Part shown: piece after piece, positions 1 to 8,898 of the stretch | Numbering within the stretch: the stretch's first letter is position 1 | How the letters are laid out: each line of letters starts with the position of its first letter | NCBI GenBank assembly: GCA_903927025.1 | Contig: CAIYLG010000052.1 | Location: 223,808-287,807 of the forward strand | Direction: 5' to 3' | DNA from: an uncultured Armatimonadota bacterium | GTDB lineage: Bacteria; Armatimonadota; Fimbriimonadia; Fimbriimonadales; Fimbriimonadaceae | DNA length: 64,000 nucleotides | Program-made: the position numbers and the translations under genes | The notes under the pieces: generated by a model | The model's database searches: none | What the model was told of the DNA's origin: nothing | The model's input: the letters and a program-made list of their open reading frames with translations, nothing else

Positions 1-2
1 TC

Positions 3-71
3 ACGGTAGCCCCGAAAGTGAAGGAGTTTGCCCTTCTCGCTCTTCAGCGAATGCTTGAAGTTGGCGGCTAG
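3..71 (+). CDS. C-terminal end of an unidentified protein (partial)
   Basis: The only plus-strand frame open from the left edge runs to a TAG at 69-71 and gives a 22-residue tail ending in ALQRMLEVGG. Its stop overlaps the stop of the convergent regulator gene in the palindrome CTAG (68-71), a layout seen twice more in this window, which supports it being a real gene end. The fragment is too short to identify. Confidence 0.45.
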   Translation, partial: TVAPKVKEFALLALQRMLEVGG

Positions 72-649
72 AGGTCGACGGTGCCGCGAACGAGCGTGCT
101 CAGCTCTTCTAGAGAGATGTCGTTGATGAACACCTGTTTGTAGGCGGCATCAATCAGATCAAAGATTTCAAGCAGAGCCTGTAGGCGGGCCCGAAGCGTT
201 TGAACCTTCTCGTCCATGTCGGAATCGGGAAGTTTGGAGAGCACTTCGCGGATCGCGTCGTTGGTCGGGTCGATCTCTCGACGCTTGCGCTCCTTCACGA
301 TTCGGACGAACATCTGATAAGGGTCCGTCTCGCTTAGGTAGGTGTCCTTGCGGTCGCCCGGCTGTCGGAAGCGACGAACAACGCCCCAGTCCATCAGCTC
401 GCGCAGATTCATGCTCGCGTTGCCGCGACTGATCTGGAGGCGATCCATGATCTCGTTGACTTCGAGGGGAATGCCGCTGACAAACAGCAGAGCATGAATC
501 TGGGCCATCGTGCGATTGATGCCCCAACTGCTGCTCATGCGTCCCCATTCGAGGATGAACTGGTCTTCGGCGCGCTGAAGGTTGGAGCTAGTCTCGCACT
601 CTGGGCGCGGACAGGCCTCTTCTAGGCTATCAAGGACAATTTCATCCAT
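68..649 (-). CDS. GbsR/MarR-family winged-helix transcriptional regulator
   Basis: The protein of about 193 residues contains WGINRTMAQIHALLFVSG and LQISRGNASMNLRELMDWG, the recognition region of GbsR-type MarR-family repressors. Members of this family control osmoprotectant or membrane genes, but the target here is unknown. The C-terminal half is helical and charged, as expected for a dimerisation region. The frame stays open upstream to 883 but there overlaps the ferredoxin gene with low-complexity Ser/Arg-rich sequence, so the ATG at 649 is preferred; no clear ribosome site precedes it. It lies 73 bp behind the ferredoxin gene in the same direction and could be its last-gene partner. Confidence 0.8.
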   Translation of the reverse strand: MDEIVLDSLEEACPRPECETSSNLQRAEDQFILEWGRMSSSWGINRTMAQIHALLFVSGIPLEVNEIMDRLQISRGNASMNLRELMDWGVVRRFRQPGDRKDTYLSETDPYQMFVRIVKERKRREIDPTNDAIREVLSKLPDSDMDEKVQTLRARLQALLEIFDLIDAAYKQVFINDISLEELSTLVRGTVDL

Positions 650-722
650 GGAAACATTATCGCCCGGAATGCCCTCCGCTTCAACCAGCAGAGAGAGATC
701 TGATGAAGGCTCCACCGGGGAG

Positions 723-1007
723 TTACTTATCGGCGATCTGCTTGGACTGGACGGCGTTCTTCTGGATGAAGTCCTTCCAGTTGGGCGGAACATCCGTATC
801 CACAAAGATCGCGTTGACAGGGCACTCTGGTTCGCACAGACCACAGTCGATGCACTCGTCTGGGTTGATATAGACCATGTCATCGCCTTCGTAGATGCAG
901 TCGACTGGGCAAACAGTCATACAGGACTTGTCTTTGACGCCGATGCAAGGCTCGGTAACAACGTATGGCACCCCTATATTGTCCCGATTGCGGAACCAGT
1001 TCGCCAT
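723..1007 (-). CDS. fdxA: 7Fe-type (3Fe-4S/4Fe-4S) ferredoxin
   Basis: This is a 94-residue soluble electron carrier. Cysteines at 21, 29, 33 and 37 form the N-terminal cluster motif (CIGVKDKSCMTVCPVDC), and cysteines 52, 55, 58 and 62 form a second CxxCxxCxxxCP motif. This is the spacing of bacterial seven-iron ferredoxins of the Azotobacter FdI/Thermus type. The length is typical. It probably passes electrons between cytoplasmic oxidoreductases; no obligate partner enzyme lies beside it. The ATG at 1007 starts the conserved MANWF-type N-terminus. The gene symbol follows common usage for this family and does not imply a tested function. Confidence 0.92.
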   Translation of the reverse strand: MANWFRNRDNIGVPYVVTEPCIGVKDKSCMTVCPVDCIYEGDDMVYINPDECIDCGLCEPECPVNAIFVDTDVPPNWKDFIQKNAVQSKQIADK

Positions 1008-1115
1008 AGCAACGAGGGGATAGGGGGCAATGTGAGCGTAAAGGTGAACAACAAAAGGCGATAAATCCGTTCTGCTGACCTATTCGTGGCCCAATGGCGA
1101 AATGAAGTTTACGTT

Positions 1116-1529
1116 CTAGGGATCCGTAGCCCGCAGCTCTTTCTCTTTGGCCGACCGAAGCATTGCTGTCGCCTGAAGCTCCGCGAAGCGAGCGAGGCAG
1201 AGGGCGATAAGTACAGGAAGCACGAAATGGAGAAGGGTGTTGGAAGAGGGGCTGAAACCCGAAAGGACAAAGAAAACCCCCATCGCAACCACGACGCCAG
1301 TGGCCCTTGCCTTCCGACGGGGAATGCCCAAGAAGTCCAGATACTCCGCATCAATCGAGCTCTTCAACGCCCAAAGCTGGCCGTTCGGGGCGACCTGCGC
1401 GTAAACGGCATCTGGCGTTGCTCCCTTTTCAAATTCCTTGCGGGCGTAGGTGCGCACCTGATCCCGAAACGCGATCAGAGCGCTTCGGCTCGCGTTGGGT
1501 GGTAGGGTCGGAATCTTTGATTTGCTCAT
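1116..1529 (-). CDS. Small membrane protein of unknown function
   Basis: This 137-residue protein is not recognised. Residues 1-70 are soluble, with a charged helical stretch (FRDQVRTYARKEFEKG) and the phrase ALKSSIDAEYLDFLGIPRR. Two hydrophobic segments follow (about 78-92 and 99-117) and the tail is charged. It begins 20 bp after the P-II gene on the same strand, so it may be co-transcribed with the P-II/antiporter genes. No function can be assigned from sequence. Confidence 0.6.
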   Translation of the reverse strand: MSKSKIPTLPPNASRSALIAFRDQVRTYARKEFEKGATPDAVYAQVAPNGQLWALKSSIDAEYLDFLGIPRRKARATGVVVAMGVFFVLSGFSPSSNTLLHFVLPVLIALCLARFAELQATAMLRSAKEKELRATDP

Positions 1530-1548
1530 TCGCGGGCTTTTCCCAAGG

Positions 1549-1902
1549 TTATTCCAGCGCGGCGATTCCCCGTTCGCCAGTTCGAATCCGCATTGCGTCT
1601 ATCACCGGAATCACAAACAGCTTTCCGTCTCCAACTTCGCCCGTTTCTGCGGCTTCCTTAATCGCCGAGACAGCCTCTTCCAATCTGGCGGCGGCAACGA
1701 ACAGTTCAACCTTGGTGATCGGTGCTAAATTTCGGCCGTATTGGGAGCCGCGAAAGGTGTGAGTTACCGCCTGACGCCTTCCGCTGCCGCGTGACTCCGT
1801 GACAGTAAGGCTGTCGATATCAATATCGTGGAGCGCTTCCTGCACAGCTTCGACCCGGTTGGGACGAATGAGCGCCTCAATTTTGTAAATGGGTGAGTTC
1901 AT
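1549..1902 (-). CDS. glnK: P-II family nitrogen regulatory protein
   Basis: This 117-residue P-II signal protein has the family phrases TVTESRGSGRR, the T-loop RGSQYGRNLAP with the uridylylatable-type Tyr (position 51 in classical numbering), TGEVGDGKLFVIPV and the C-terminal RIRTGERG nucleotide-binding motif. P-II trimers bind ATP/ADP and 2-oxoglutarate and block AmtB-type channels. It sits 5 bp after a Kef-like antiporter gene and downstream of amtB. The symbol glnK is given because of the amtB linkage. The T-loop after Tyr departs from the usual VDFLPK form, so partner choice could differ. The antiporter in between is a second possible target. Confidence 0.9.
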   Translation of the reverse strand: MNSPIYKIEALIRPNRVEAVQEALHDIDIDSLTVTESRGSGRRQAVTHTFRGSQYGRNLAPITKVELFVAAARLEEAVSAIKEAAETGEVGDGKLFVIPVIDAMRIRTGERGIAALE

Positions 1903-1907
1903 GAGGT

Positions 1908-3074
1908 CTAGGTCGCCGGAACCGATGCCTGCCGCTCAAATCGAAGCGTGGCAAGTTTGAGAATCGGCGGGGTGATAAAGGTGGTCGCGATAACCACAAA
2001 CACTATGGAAGCATAAATTGCCGGACTAATGAGGTGCTGGGTCTGCCCGATGCTGGCAAAGATGAGGCTTACCTCACCTCGGGGAATCATCCCCACTCCA
2101 ACGACCCATCTCCCAATCCCCTTACCCGGCACACTAAGACCGGCAATCACCTTAGCTGCGCAGGCGATGACCACAAACAGCAGTGCGGAGAGTGCCACGC
2201 TCGGGGTGAGCGCTGACAGGTCCATCCGAGCGCCGACGATGACGAAGAATAACGGCACGAACATGTCGCCAATGCTCTTGACCTTCTCCTCAAAGCGAAC
2301 CTTCTCTTGTGTCTTGGCCAGGACGACCCCGGCAGCGAAGGCGCCAATAATCGGAGCAAGCTGGACCATCTCGGCGACGCTCGCCATGAGCATGCACAGC
2401 ACCACAGCCGCCATCGAAACGGCCGCCCGAGTCTTCATCTTCCGGGCCCATTTGAGAAGCAGCGGAGTGGCTATCCGACCGATAACAACCGCCCCGACCA
2501 GGAAGATGATGGCGAACGAGGAAGTCCGGAAGACGTCTGACACCGCAAAGGTCGTGGTGGCAAGCCCAGAGACGATGGCAAGAACGATGAGGCCAATGAC
2601 ATCGTCCACAACCGCGGCTCCGAGCACGATCCTCGCCTCTCGGGTTTGCAGCGCACTCAGATCCGAAAAGACGCGAGCCGTGATGCCGACCGAGGTTGAC
2701 GCGAAGGCGGCCGCGATAAAGAGCGCCTGCGATGACGGATGACCGAGGAATCGAGCCGCGACCACACAAGATCCAATCGTGATGGTAACGCCGGCGATAG
2801 CCACCCAAAGCGATTGGAACCCCACCCGGAAGATCTCATCGAGGTCGCACTCCAGTCCGACTTCAAACAGGAGAAAAACGGCCCCGATCCCGGCTATCGC
2901 CTGGAGGATCAGGTTTCCGCCATCGACAACGCCAAACACGCTCTTGCCGAGCACAATGCCGACCACGATCTCGGCGAGCACGGCTGGCATCTTAAGAAAC
3001 CGCTCGCTAGCCTCGCCGAGGATCTTAGCCCCGGCAAGCATGAGTGCGATCGGTAACAGGATGTGGGTATCCAT
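1908..3074 (-). CDS. Kef/CPA2-type cation:proton antiporter, membrane domain only
   Basis: This 388-residue, very hydrophobic protein has about 12 membrane segments. Its phrases are characteristic of the monovalent cation/proton antiporter 2 family: AEIVVGIVLGKSVFG, LLFEVGLECDLDEI, FASTSVGITARVFSDL, VDDVIGLIVLAIV and GMIPRGEVSLIF. No RCK/TrkA-N domain follows, unlike KefB/KefC. It would exchange K+ or Na+ for protons at the inner membrane. It lies between amtB and the P-II gene, with only 5 bp to the latter, so translational coupling with P-II is likely. Its true ion is unknown. Confidence 0.88.
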   Translation of the reverse strand: MDTHILLPIALMLAGAKILGEASERFLKMPAVLAEIVVGIVLGKSVFGVVDGGNLILQAIAGIGAVFLLFEVGLECDLDEIFRVGFQSLWVAIAGVTITIGSCVVAARFLGHPSSQALFIAAAFASTSVGITARVFSDLSALQTREARIVLGAAVVDDVIGLIVLAIVSGLATTTFAVSDVFRTSSFAIIFLVGAVVIGRIATPLLLKWARKMKTRAAVSMAAVVLCMLMASVAEMVQLAPIIGAFAAGVVLAKTQEKVRFEEKVKSIGDMFVPLFFVIVGARMDLSALTPSVALSALLFVVIACAAKVIAGLSVPGKGIGRWVVGVGMIPRGEVSLIFASIGQTQHLISPAIYASIVFVVIATTFITPPILKLATLRFERQASVPAT

Positions 3075-3091
3075 CGTGGGCCAATAAATAA

Positions 3092-3125
3092 TCTGCAGGG
3101 ATTCGGCTTTCCGAATCCCTGCAGA
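3092..3125 (-). terminator. 15-bp perfect hairpin between amtB and the antiporter gene
   Basis: The arms TCTGCAGGGATTCGG and CCGAATCCCTGCAGA are perfectly complementary around a 4-nt loop. In the minus-strand transcript the stem follows the amtB stop by about 46 nt and is followed by AUUAUUUAUUGG, which is A/U-rich but not a full U-tract. It probably ends or attenuates amtB transcripts before the antiporter/P-II genes. Confidence 0.7.
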
Positions 3126-3171
3126 GGTGCGTTCTATAAGGTTAGCCCGACTGGCGTCGCACTAACCGATG

Positions 3172-4893
3172 TTATTCAGCCGAAGGGCTGAGGTCGGTCA
3201 ATTGGAAGTCTCCATAAGCGGGAACTCCAATCTCTTCGATGTCCAGTCCTGCAAGCTCCTGCTCTGGAGTCACGCGAATCCGCATGAACTTGCTAAGCAC
3301 TTTGAAGAACAGATATCCCGTTCCAATCGACCAGATGATGCAGACGATTGCCGCAATGCACTGAGCCTCGAACTGGCCAAAGTCTCCGTGGAGAAGGCCC
3401 GTTACGCCCTGGCCGGCAACGCCCATGTACTTGTCCGCACCCACTCCGTTGAATCCAGCCCCGAACTTGCCGTCGGCAAAGATTCCGACGGAGAGGAGTC
3501 CCCAGATGCCGCACGCACCATGGACGGAGATCGCGCCAACCGGATCGTCGATGCCCTTCTTCTCAAAGAACACCATCGAGTACACCACGAGCACTCCCGC
3601 AATCGCACCAATGACGACCGCACTGACGGAGTCGATAAACGCGCAGGGCGCCGTTACTGCGACAAGTCCGCCAAGCATGCCGTTGGCAGCAAAGCCAGCG
3701 TCGTACTTCTTCGTGATATGGAGCTTGCTCACCGCGAGGGCGGTAAACGCGCCACCTGCGGAGGCGAGCATCGTATTTGTGGCAATGATAGCGATGCGTA
3801 GATTGCCACCGCCAACCGCGCCAAGGGTCGAGCCTGGATTGAAGCCAAACCAGCCGAAGGCGAGGATGAATGTTCCGAGGACGGCGAGTGGGATGTCGTG
3901 GGCTAGTATCGTCCTAGGCTTGCCACTCTTGTCGTACTTGCCAATTCGAGGGCCAAGAACGATGACGCCTCCCAAGGAGACAAGTCCACCGACCGCATGG
4001 ACAACGCTCGATCCGGCAAAGTCCACCGCACCATGACCAATTCCGTGGTCCAGGCCCAGGCAGGCGAGACCGCCTCCGCCCCAGATAAGGTGACCATAGA
4101 TCGGATAGCCGATGATGGAGATGAACAGACCATAGACTAGGAACGCCGAGAAGCGCCATCTCTCAGCCATCGCTCCGGTGGGAATCGTCGCTGTGGTGTC
4201 CATGAACACCATCTGGAACAGGAACATCGTGTAGATGCCCACGTCGTACATGTTCTTGGAGAGGAACGGCGTGTTCCATCCCGCAATCCCGAAGCCGCCC
4301 AGCTTGAACTCAGGGCCATTTAGGGTTGCCAGTCCACCTAGCGTGGCAGGTCCACCCACCTTCGAGGCGGCGAGGCTGCCGAACATAATTCCAAACCCCG
4401 CCAGCCAGAAGCCCAGCGCTCCCAACGGGTAGATCATGAGGTTGGTCATGACAATATGCGCGGCGTTCTTGGCACGACAGAAGCCGATCTCCACCATCGC
4501 AAAGCCAGCCTGCATGAACATGACCAGGAACCCCGTGAGAAGGGTCCAAAGGATGTTCATTGCGATTTGAGTCTGACCAACCGAGTCGGCCAGCTTCACC
4601 GCGAGAGGCTCCGCCTTGGCCTGTTTGTTGTAGGCGTCTAGAGCTTCCTGCTTGGATTTCTTGGTGGCGGCATCGTCGCTGTCCGCAGGTGCCTGAGGAA
4701 CAAAATGGTTGCCTCCGCCGTCGATGACGTCTGCCGCCGCGCCAGTATTGGCACCCGTCGGGTCACCTTTGGGAGTTGCCGGAGCGGTTTGGGCAAATAC
4801 GGACGAACTGCCGATGACAAAGACCGCCAACAGGGTGACGAGAAGGACGACCAGTCGCGAAGGTCTGCGAATCGCGGAAGAAAGCGAGGTCAA
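3172..4893 (-). CDS. amtB: Ammonium transporter (Amt/AmtB family)
   Basis: This 573-residue protein has an N-terminal signal peptide ending near VFAQT, a periplasmic low-complexity stretch of about 70 residues, and then the 11-helix Amt core. Family phrases are MFMQAGFAMVEIGFCRAKN, GYPIYGHLIWGGGG, DFAGSSVVHAVGGL (first pore His near residue 294) and SVHGACGIWGLLSVGIF (second His near 456). It conducts ammonium across the inner membrane. The start is a TTG preceded at 8 nt by GGAGGG, which decides it. The gene is longer than E. coli AmtB because of the N-terminal extension and a loop insertion. P-II is encoded two genes downstream, as expected for its regulator. Confidence 0.95.
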   Translation of the reverse strand: MTSLSSAIRRPSRLVVLLVTLLAVFVIGSSSVFAQTAPATPKGDPTGANTGAAADVIDGGGNHFVPQAPADSDDAATKKSKQEALDAYNKQAKAEPLAVKLADSVGQTQIAMNILWTLLTGFLVMFMQAGFAMVEIGFCRAKNAAHIVMTNLMIYPLGALGFWLAGFGIMFGSLAASKVGGPATLGGLATLNGPEFKLGGFGIAGWNTPFLSKNMYDVGIYTMFLFQMVFMDTTATIPTGAMAERWRFSAFLVYGLFISIIGYPIYGHLIWGGGGLACLGLDHGIGHGAVDFAGSSVVHAVGGLVSLGGVIVLGPRIGKYDKSGKPRTILAHDIPLAVLGTFILAFGWFGFNPGSTLGAVGGGNLRIAIIATNTMLASAGGAFTALAVSKLHITKKYDAGFAANGMLGGLVAVTAPCAFIDSVSAVVIGAIAGVLVVYSMVFFEKKGIDDPVGAISVHGACGIWGLLSVGIFADGKFGAGFNGVGADKYMGVAGQGVTGLLHGDFGQFEAQCIAAIVCIIWSIGTGYLFFKVLSKFMRIRVTPEQELAGLDIEEIGVPAYGDFQLTDLSPSAE

Positions 4894-5187
4894 CTTGGAT
4901 ACCCTCCGCTAGTGTCAACAGACACCATGGCAGGCAGAACCTTCGATTCAAGCGATCGATTAATGTGGTTACAGCGACGCAGAGCTTCGCACCGATCAAC
5001 GGTGCCGCTCGCGGGCGCGAAACAAGGCTGGGCGTAGCCCATCATGCAATCCTCCAAGTGAGTTGAGAGTGGGCCGCCCCGTTGCGGGTACGACATTGTA
5101 CGCAATCTTAACGGAAACGTGAAGTGCTCCACCTCCGATCCCCCGCCTTGCTCCCGTCGAGCGGAAGGAAGGAGCCCCGGACTGATA

Positions 5188-7863
5188 CTAGGTCACAGTG
5201 AGCGCAACCGTCTTCACCGACCCACCGACCTTCACCGTCAGCGTCACCGACGTCTTCTTGCTCACTTTCGAAGTGGTCACCGTCGCCGTCACCGAGCCCT
5301 TGCCGGCGGGGACGGTTGCCTTGGCAGGCACCGAAACAACCGACGAACTGCTCGACAGAGCCAAAGTGACGCCCCCAACCGGCGCATACGCGTCCAAGAC
5401 AATCGTTATCGTGCTGGAAGCCCCGCCCTTCACCGTGTAGGGGTTCAAAACTACGGAGTCGATCACGGGTGGCGTGATCGTCAGAGTCGCCGCTTTTCTG
5501 GCAAGCCCGTATCCGGCGGATATCGTCACGCTTGTGCTCTGAGACGCCAACCCCGTTTGAATATAGAAGCTCGCCTGCTTGGAACCGGTCGGCACCGTAA
5601 TGCTCAGTGGCACTTGCGCAAGGGTGCTGTTGCTGAAGACGGGAACGATCACGCCTCCTTTGGGTGCTGCCTGGGCGAGGCTCACCGTTGCCGATGGGGT
5701 TGCGCCGCTTTCCACGGACTTAAAGTTGAGACTGATTGCAGAAATGGGGATCGGCCCCGCCGCAGGATTTGGGGCAACCGCGGATTGCCATTCATAAGTG
5801 GTGTAGGCGAGAAGAGAGGCGTCGGCAGAGAGACTCAGTCCTCCAACTCCGCCAAGGCTGAACCCCTTGATCGAAGATAGGCTGGCGACATTGAAGATCT
5901 GGAGCATCGGATTGGTCGCCGCGTAGAGAAGCTGACCATCCGGCGAGAACTGGAGGGCGGTAACCGTCTCCTCGCTCCCGTCAACGGGAAGCCATCCGAT
6001 CCGGCTGATCGAGTCCAGGTTGAACAGCTCGATCCCACCGATCAGGCTGTTGCTGGTCTGAACATACTTCTGCCCGCCGACCGCAACCGTGGATCCATCT
6101 GGAGAGAACGCAACGGAAAGGGGGTAGAGCAGCCCGGTATACGGAGCGGGTAGTGCCGTGCCGGTGGACACATCCCATACTTCGACCAATCCTGCCTGAT
6201 AGCTGCTGGGGGCCTGGGCGTCTCCGATATCGATGAGCGTTTGGCCGTCAGGGGAAAAGGCGACCGCCGCCACTCCGCCAAGGGCAAGCGTGGGAAGTTC
6301 GCGGATCACTTTGCCGGTGGTGGAGTCCCAAAGCTCAATCACGCCAAACGATCCTTTGCTGTCGGCAGTATTGCTCAAGCCGCAGGTCGCGATTTTGGCG
6401 CCATCGGGTGAGAAGCAAATCTGCGAGATCTGGTTGGTTGCGGCTGTGGCAAGGGTTCGAATGAGCTTGCCGGACGAACTGTTCCACACCTCACAAACGG
6501 GTTTGGAAGGAGACGCCCCCGTCATTCCTGCCGAGGCGATAAGGGTGCCATCGGGTGAGTACGCCACGGAGCGCGGAAAACCTGCAGTCGGCAGAGACTT
6601 CACCAAGGCACCGGTCCCGGCATCCAGCACGCTGAGATATCCGGCAAAGGAATCGTTTGCAGAGACAGCCTGTGAGCCCCCAATAACGACTGTTTTCCCA
6701 CTTGGAGACAGCGAAATCGGTCCGGCGCTGACGTACTGGATTGTATCTATAGTTCCAATCGGCTTTGCCGTAGCCGGATTCCATACCGTGATGGCAAAGT
6801 TGGATCCCGTCCCTCCAACGAAGGTCGAGCACACCAAAAGCTGCTTGCTGTCTCGGCTGTAGCTGAGCGCCACCGCATTGCTGTGTACTGTCGGCGTCAG
6901 TCCTCCCAAAATGCTTCCGGTGGACGCGGAGACCAGCAGAACTTCTCTGGCCTCTGCCGTGGGTGGGGAAATACCAACCGCCAGCGTCTTGCCATCTGGC
7001 GAATATTGCGCGCAGTACACCTCGTTGCTGGTCGTGGTCAGGGTCGACTTTAAACTGAACTTGATCGGGTCCCAGATCTCCAGATTTCCCACCGGAACGA
7101 GATTCTTGCCCGGCTTCCAGCCTCCAGCCGCGAGGGACTTGCCGTTGGGGGCGAAGGCCAAATTATTGACGAGAGTGTTTGCGGTGGGGAGCATCACCAA
7201 GCGGGACTTGGAGGCAACATTCCAGAGCTCCACGACGCCAAAAGCGTCGAATCCGCCCACCGCCAGCGTGGCTCCATCCGGCGAAAACGCTATCGTTCTC
7301 ACTTGCCATGCAGACGTATTGAACTGCTCAAGCAGCTGACCGGTTATTGGATCCCAACACGCGATAAGCCCTGAGCGTGTGCCGTAGATGCTCGCCCCGT
7401 AGGTGCCGCCTTCCGCGACCTTGGTTCCGTCCGGAGAGAACGCTACGGCACTGATGTCCCCGGAGGGAGTGTCGATCTCCTGGATCAGCTTGCCGGTGGC
7501 AACGGACCAGGTCTCCAAAACTCCAAGGGTGAAAAAGAGGTTGCCGCCCCCCGTCGCCAGCGTCTTCCCGTCTGGAGAGAACGCAACCGATTCGACCAGC
7601 GTCGCCGACGTCGGAAAAGTGCGAATGTACGTCCGAGTCGCCGAATAAAACAGTTGAACTCCGCCGGTCCCGCCAATCGCGAGATAACGACCGTCCGGTG
7701 AATAGGCCGAGCAGTAAGCCGGATAAATCGGTTGATAGCTCCAATTGGCGGGAGGCGGCGCCTGGGCGATTCCTGCACAGCAGAGCGCTAAAAAGAGCAG
7801 AGCGGCCGCCAAACGTGGGAAGCGCGCTCCAACTGGAGACAAAAAGCAAAGCAAACCAGGCAT
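5188..7863 (-). CDS. Secreted WD40-like beta-propeller protein with C-terminal Ig-like repeats
   Basis: This 891-residue protein has a signal peptide (hydrophobic core AALLFLALCCAGIAQA). The phrase AFSPDG or a close variant recurs roughly every 45-60 residues through about residue 650, giving two or more propellers, with WD positions such as VEVWDVSTG and IELWDSTTGK. From about residue 690 to the end two beta-rich repeats (SLNFKSVESGATPSATVSLAQ; VVLNPYTVKGGASSTITIVLD) resemble bacterial Ig-like modules. It is probably an exported scaffold or sensor of unknown ligand. It is transcribed away from the sugar operon with its own ATG after GGAG at 10 nt. No catalytic motif is visible. Confidence 0.8.
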   Translation of the reverse strand: MPGLLCFLSPVGARFPRLAAALLFLALCCAGIAQAPPPANWSYQPIYPAYCSAYSPDGRYLAIGGTGGVQLFYSATRTYIRTFPTSATLVESVAFSPDGKTLATGGGNLFFTLGVLETWSVATGKLIQEIDTPSGDISAVAFSPDGTKVAEGGTYGASIYGTRSGLIACWDPITGQLLEQFNTSAWQVRTIAFSPDGATLAVGGFDAFGVVELWNVASKSRLVMLPTANTLVNNLAFAPNGKSLAAGGWKPGKNLVPVGNLEIWDPIKFSLKSTLTTTSNEVYCAQYSPDGKTLAVGISPPTAEAREVLLVSASTGSILGGLTPTVHSNAVALSYSRDSKQLLVCSTFVGGTGSNFAITVWNPATAKPIGTIDTIQYVSAGPISLSPSGKTVVIGGSQAVSANDSFAGYLSVLDAGTGALVKSLPTAGFPRSVAYSPDGTLIASAGMTGASPSKPVCEVWNSSSGKLIRTLATAATNQISQICFSPDGAKIATCGLSNTADSKGSFGVIELWDSTTGKVIRELPTLALGGVAAVAFSPDGQTLIDIGDAQAPSSYQAGLVEVWDVSTGTALPAPYTGLLYPLSVAFSPDGSTVAVGGQKYVQTSNSLIGGIELFNLDSISRIGWLPVDGSEETVTALQFSPDGQLLYAATNPMLQIFNVASLSSIKGFSLGGVGGLSLSADASLLAYTTYEWQSAVAPNPAAGPIPISAISLNFKSVESGATPSATVSLAQAAPKGGVIVPVFSNSTLAQVPLSITVPTGSKQASFYIQTGLASQSTSVTISAGYGLARKAATLTITPPVIDSVVLNPYTVKGGASSTITIVLDAYAPVGGVTLALSSSSSVVSVPAKATVPAGKGSVTATVTTSKVSKKTSVTLTVKVGGSVKTVALTVT

Positions 7864-7961
7864 AGGGGGTCGCTCCGATTATCGCGTATCCCCGACGCAA
7901 CGACGGATTTTCAAAGGTCACGTTTTTAAGTGACTGCAACAATCACCATGTTGCTAACAAC

Positions 7962-7990
7962 GCTCCTGACGCCAACGGCGTCACTGGAGC
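7962..7990 (-). terminator. Hairpin downstream of the sugar/dioxygenase operon
   Basis: GCTCC-TGACGCC-AAC-GGCGTCA-(CT)-GGAGC folds into a stem of 12 pairs with a 2-nt bulge, 59 bp beyond the last stop of the operon at 8049. No U-tract follows on the minus transcript, so it could be a factor-assisted terminator or an mRNA 3'-end stabiliser. Confidence 0.45.
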
Positions 7991-8048
7991 GGTCGCGTTT
8001 CCGGAACAACCTTGCGAACCCTCATATCGCATGACCGATGCGTCCAGC

Positions 8049-8891
8049 CTACGGCGATTGGTACTCGTAGGCGCCGGGGGCGGAGATGTAGTCGACTGCG
8101 GTTTCCACGAACTCGGCGTGGGTGATGAGGTCGGGGTGGGTGAATGTGTCTTCGGTTCCGGTAGGGAACTTGAGGGCCGAAGTGGGCCACCAGGAGACGA
8201 AGTGGATCATCGCGATCATCGGCCTCGGATTCTGTGTGTGGTTTGGCATTCCCGCGTGCCACATGCGGATGTCCCGGAGGACCACGCTGCCCAGCTTTAC
8301 GGTGGGCTGGACGGGTGGCTCGATCGCGCGGCGTGCCTCTAGCGCTTCCGGGCTGACTTTGATATCGCCGGTCTGCATGATCACGCTGGTGTCGGTGTGG
8401 GTGCCGGGCCACATCTCTGTGACGCCATTCTCGGCCGACATTTCGACAAGGCCGACGTTGACCACGATGGCGTAAGCAGGGTGGGCGACCTCGAGGTGGG
8501 GCCAAAGCTGGCCGGAATCGGCGTGGACGGGCTGGCGGTGGGGGCTGGGCAGGGCGGTATTGCCGCTGTAGAAGGCACTCTTGAGTCCAGCGCCCAAAAT
8601 CCCTTTTGTCACCGCAATCACGGCATCGTTCACCAGGACATCCCGGAACAGATAAGGCGGGAATGGAGGCGGGTCCTGCTGAAGGTTGCCCGGGTTCCAG
8701 TTGAACGGCTTGTCCTTGCGGTTCAGCAACAACTCGACGTCAGCAAGGCATTTCTCGCGCAGGATCGCGATGTGCTCTAAGTCAATCGCATCTTCCAAAA
8801 CGACGATTCCATCGGTTCGAAGCGCTTCAATCGCTTTGGCTAGGTCGGGGGAGCCGATGAGGGTAGGGGCTTTGAAGGTGAGAATGGGCAT
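8049..8891 (-). CDS. PhyH-family Fe(II)/2-oxoglutarate dioxygenase (first copy)
   Basis: This 280-residue cytoplasmic enzyme belongs to the phytanoyl-CoA dioxygenase superfamily. The iron ligands are visible as H123-x-D125 (PVHADSG) and H212 (MWHAGMPNHTQ), with R223 in NPRP as the probable 2-oxoglutarate-binding Arg. Family enzymes hydroxylate or otherwise oxidise small substrates; the substrate here is unknown. It is the last gene of a five-gene minus-strand operon, 7 bp after the second sugar permease. A second, dissimilar family member lies three genes upstream, so two different oxidations of an imported compound, or of a demethylation type, are possible. Confidence 0.85.
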   Translation of the reverse strand: MPILTFKAPTLIGSPDLAKAIEALRTDGIVVLEDAIDLEHIAILREKCLADVELLLNRKDKPFNWNPGNLQQDPPPFPPYLFRDVLVNDAVIAVTKGILGAGLKSAFYSGNTALPSPHRQPVHADSGQLWPHLEVAHPAYAIVVNVGLVEMSAENGVTEMWPGTHTDTSVIMQTGDIKVSPEALEARRAIEPPVQPTVKLGSVVLRDIRMWHAGMPNHTQNPRPMIAMIHFVSWWPTSALKFPTGTEDTFTHPDLITHAEFVETAVDYISAPGAYEYQSP

Positions 8892-8898
8892 GAGAGTG

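Noticed and set aside
2029..2742. Open frame of 237 codons on the plus strand inside the antiporter gene
   Set aside because: Antisense shadow of a hydrophobic gene; the product is a Thr/Ala/Met-rich low-complexity sequence with no start signal.
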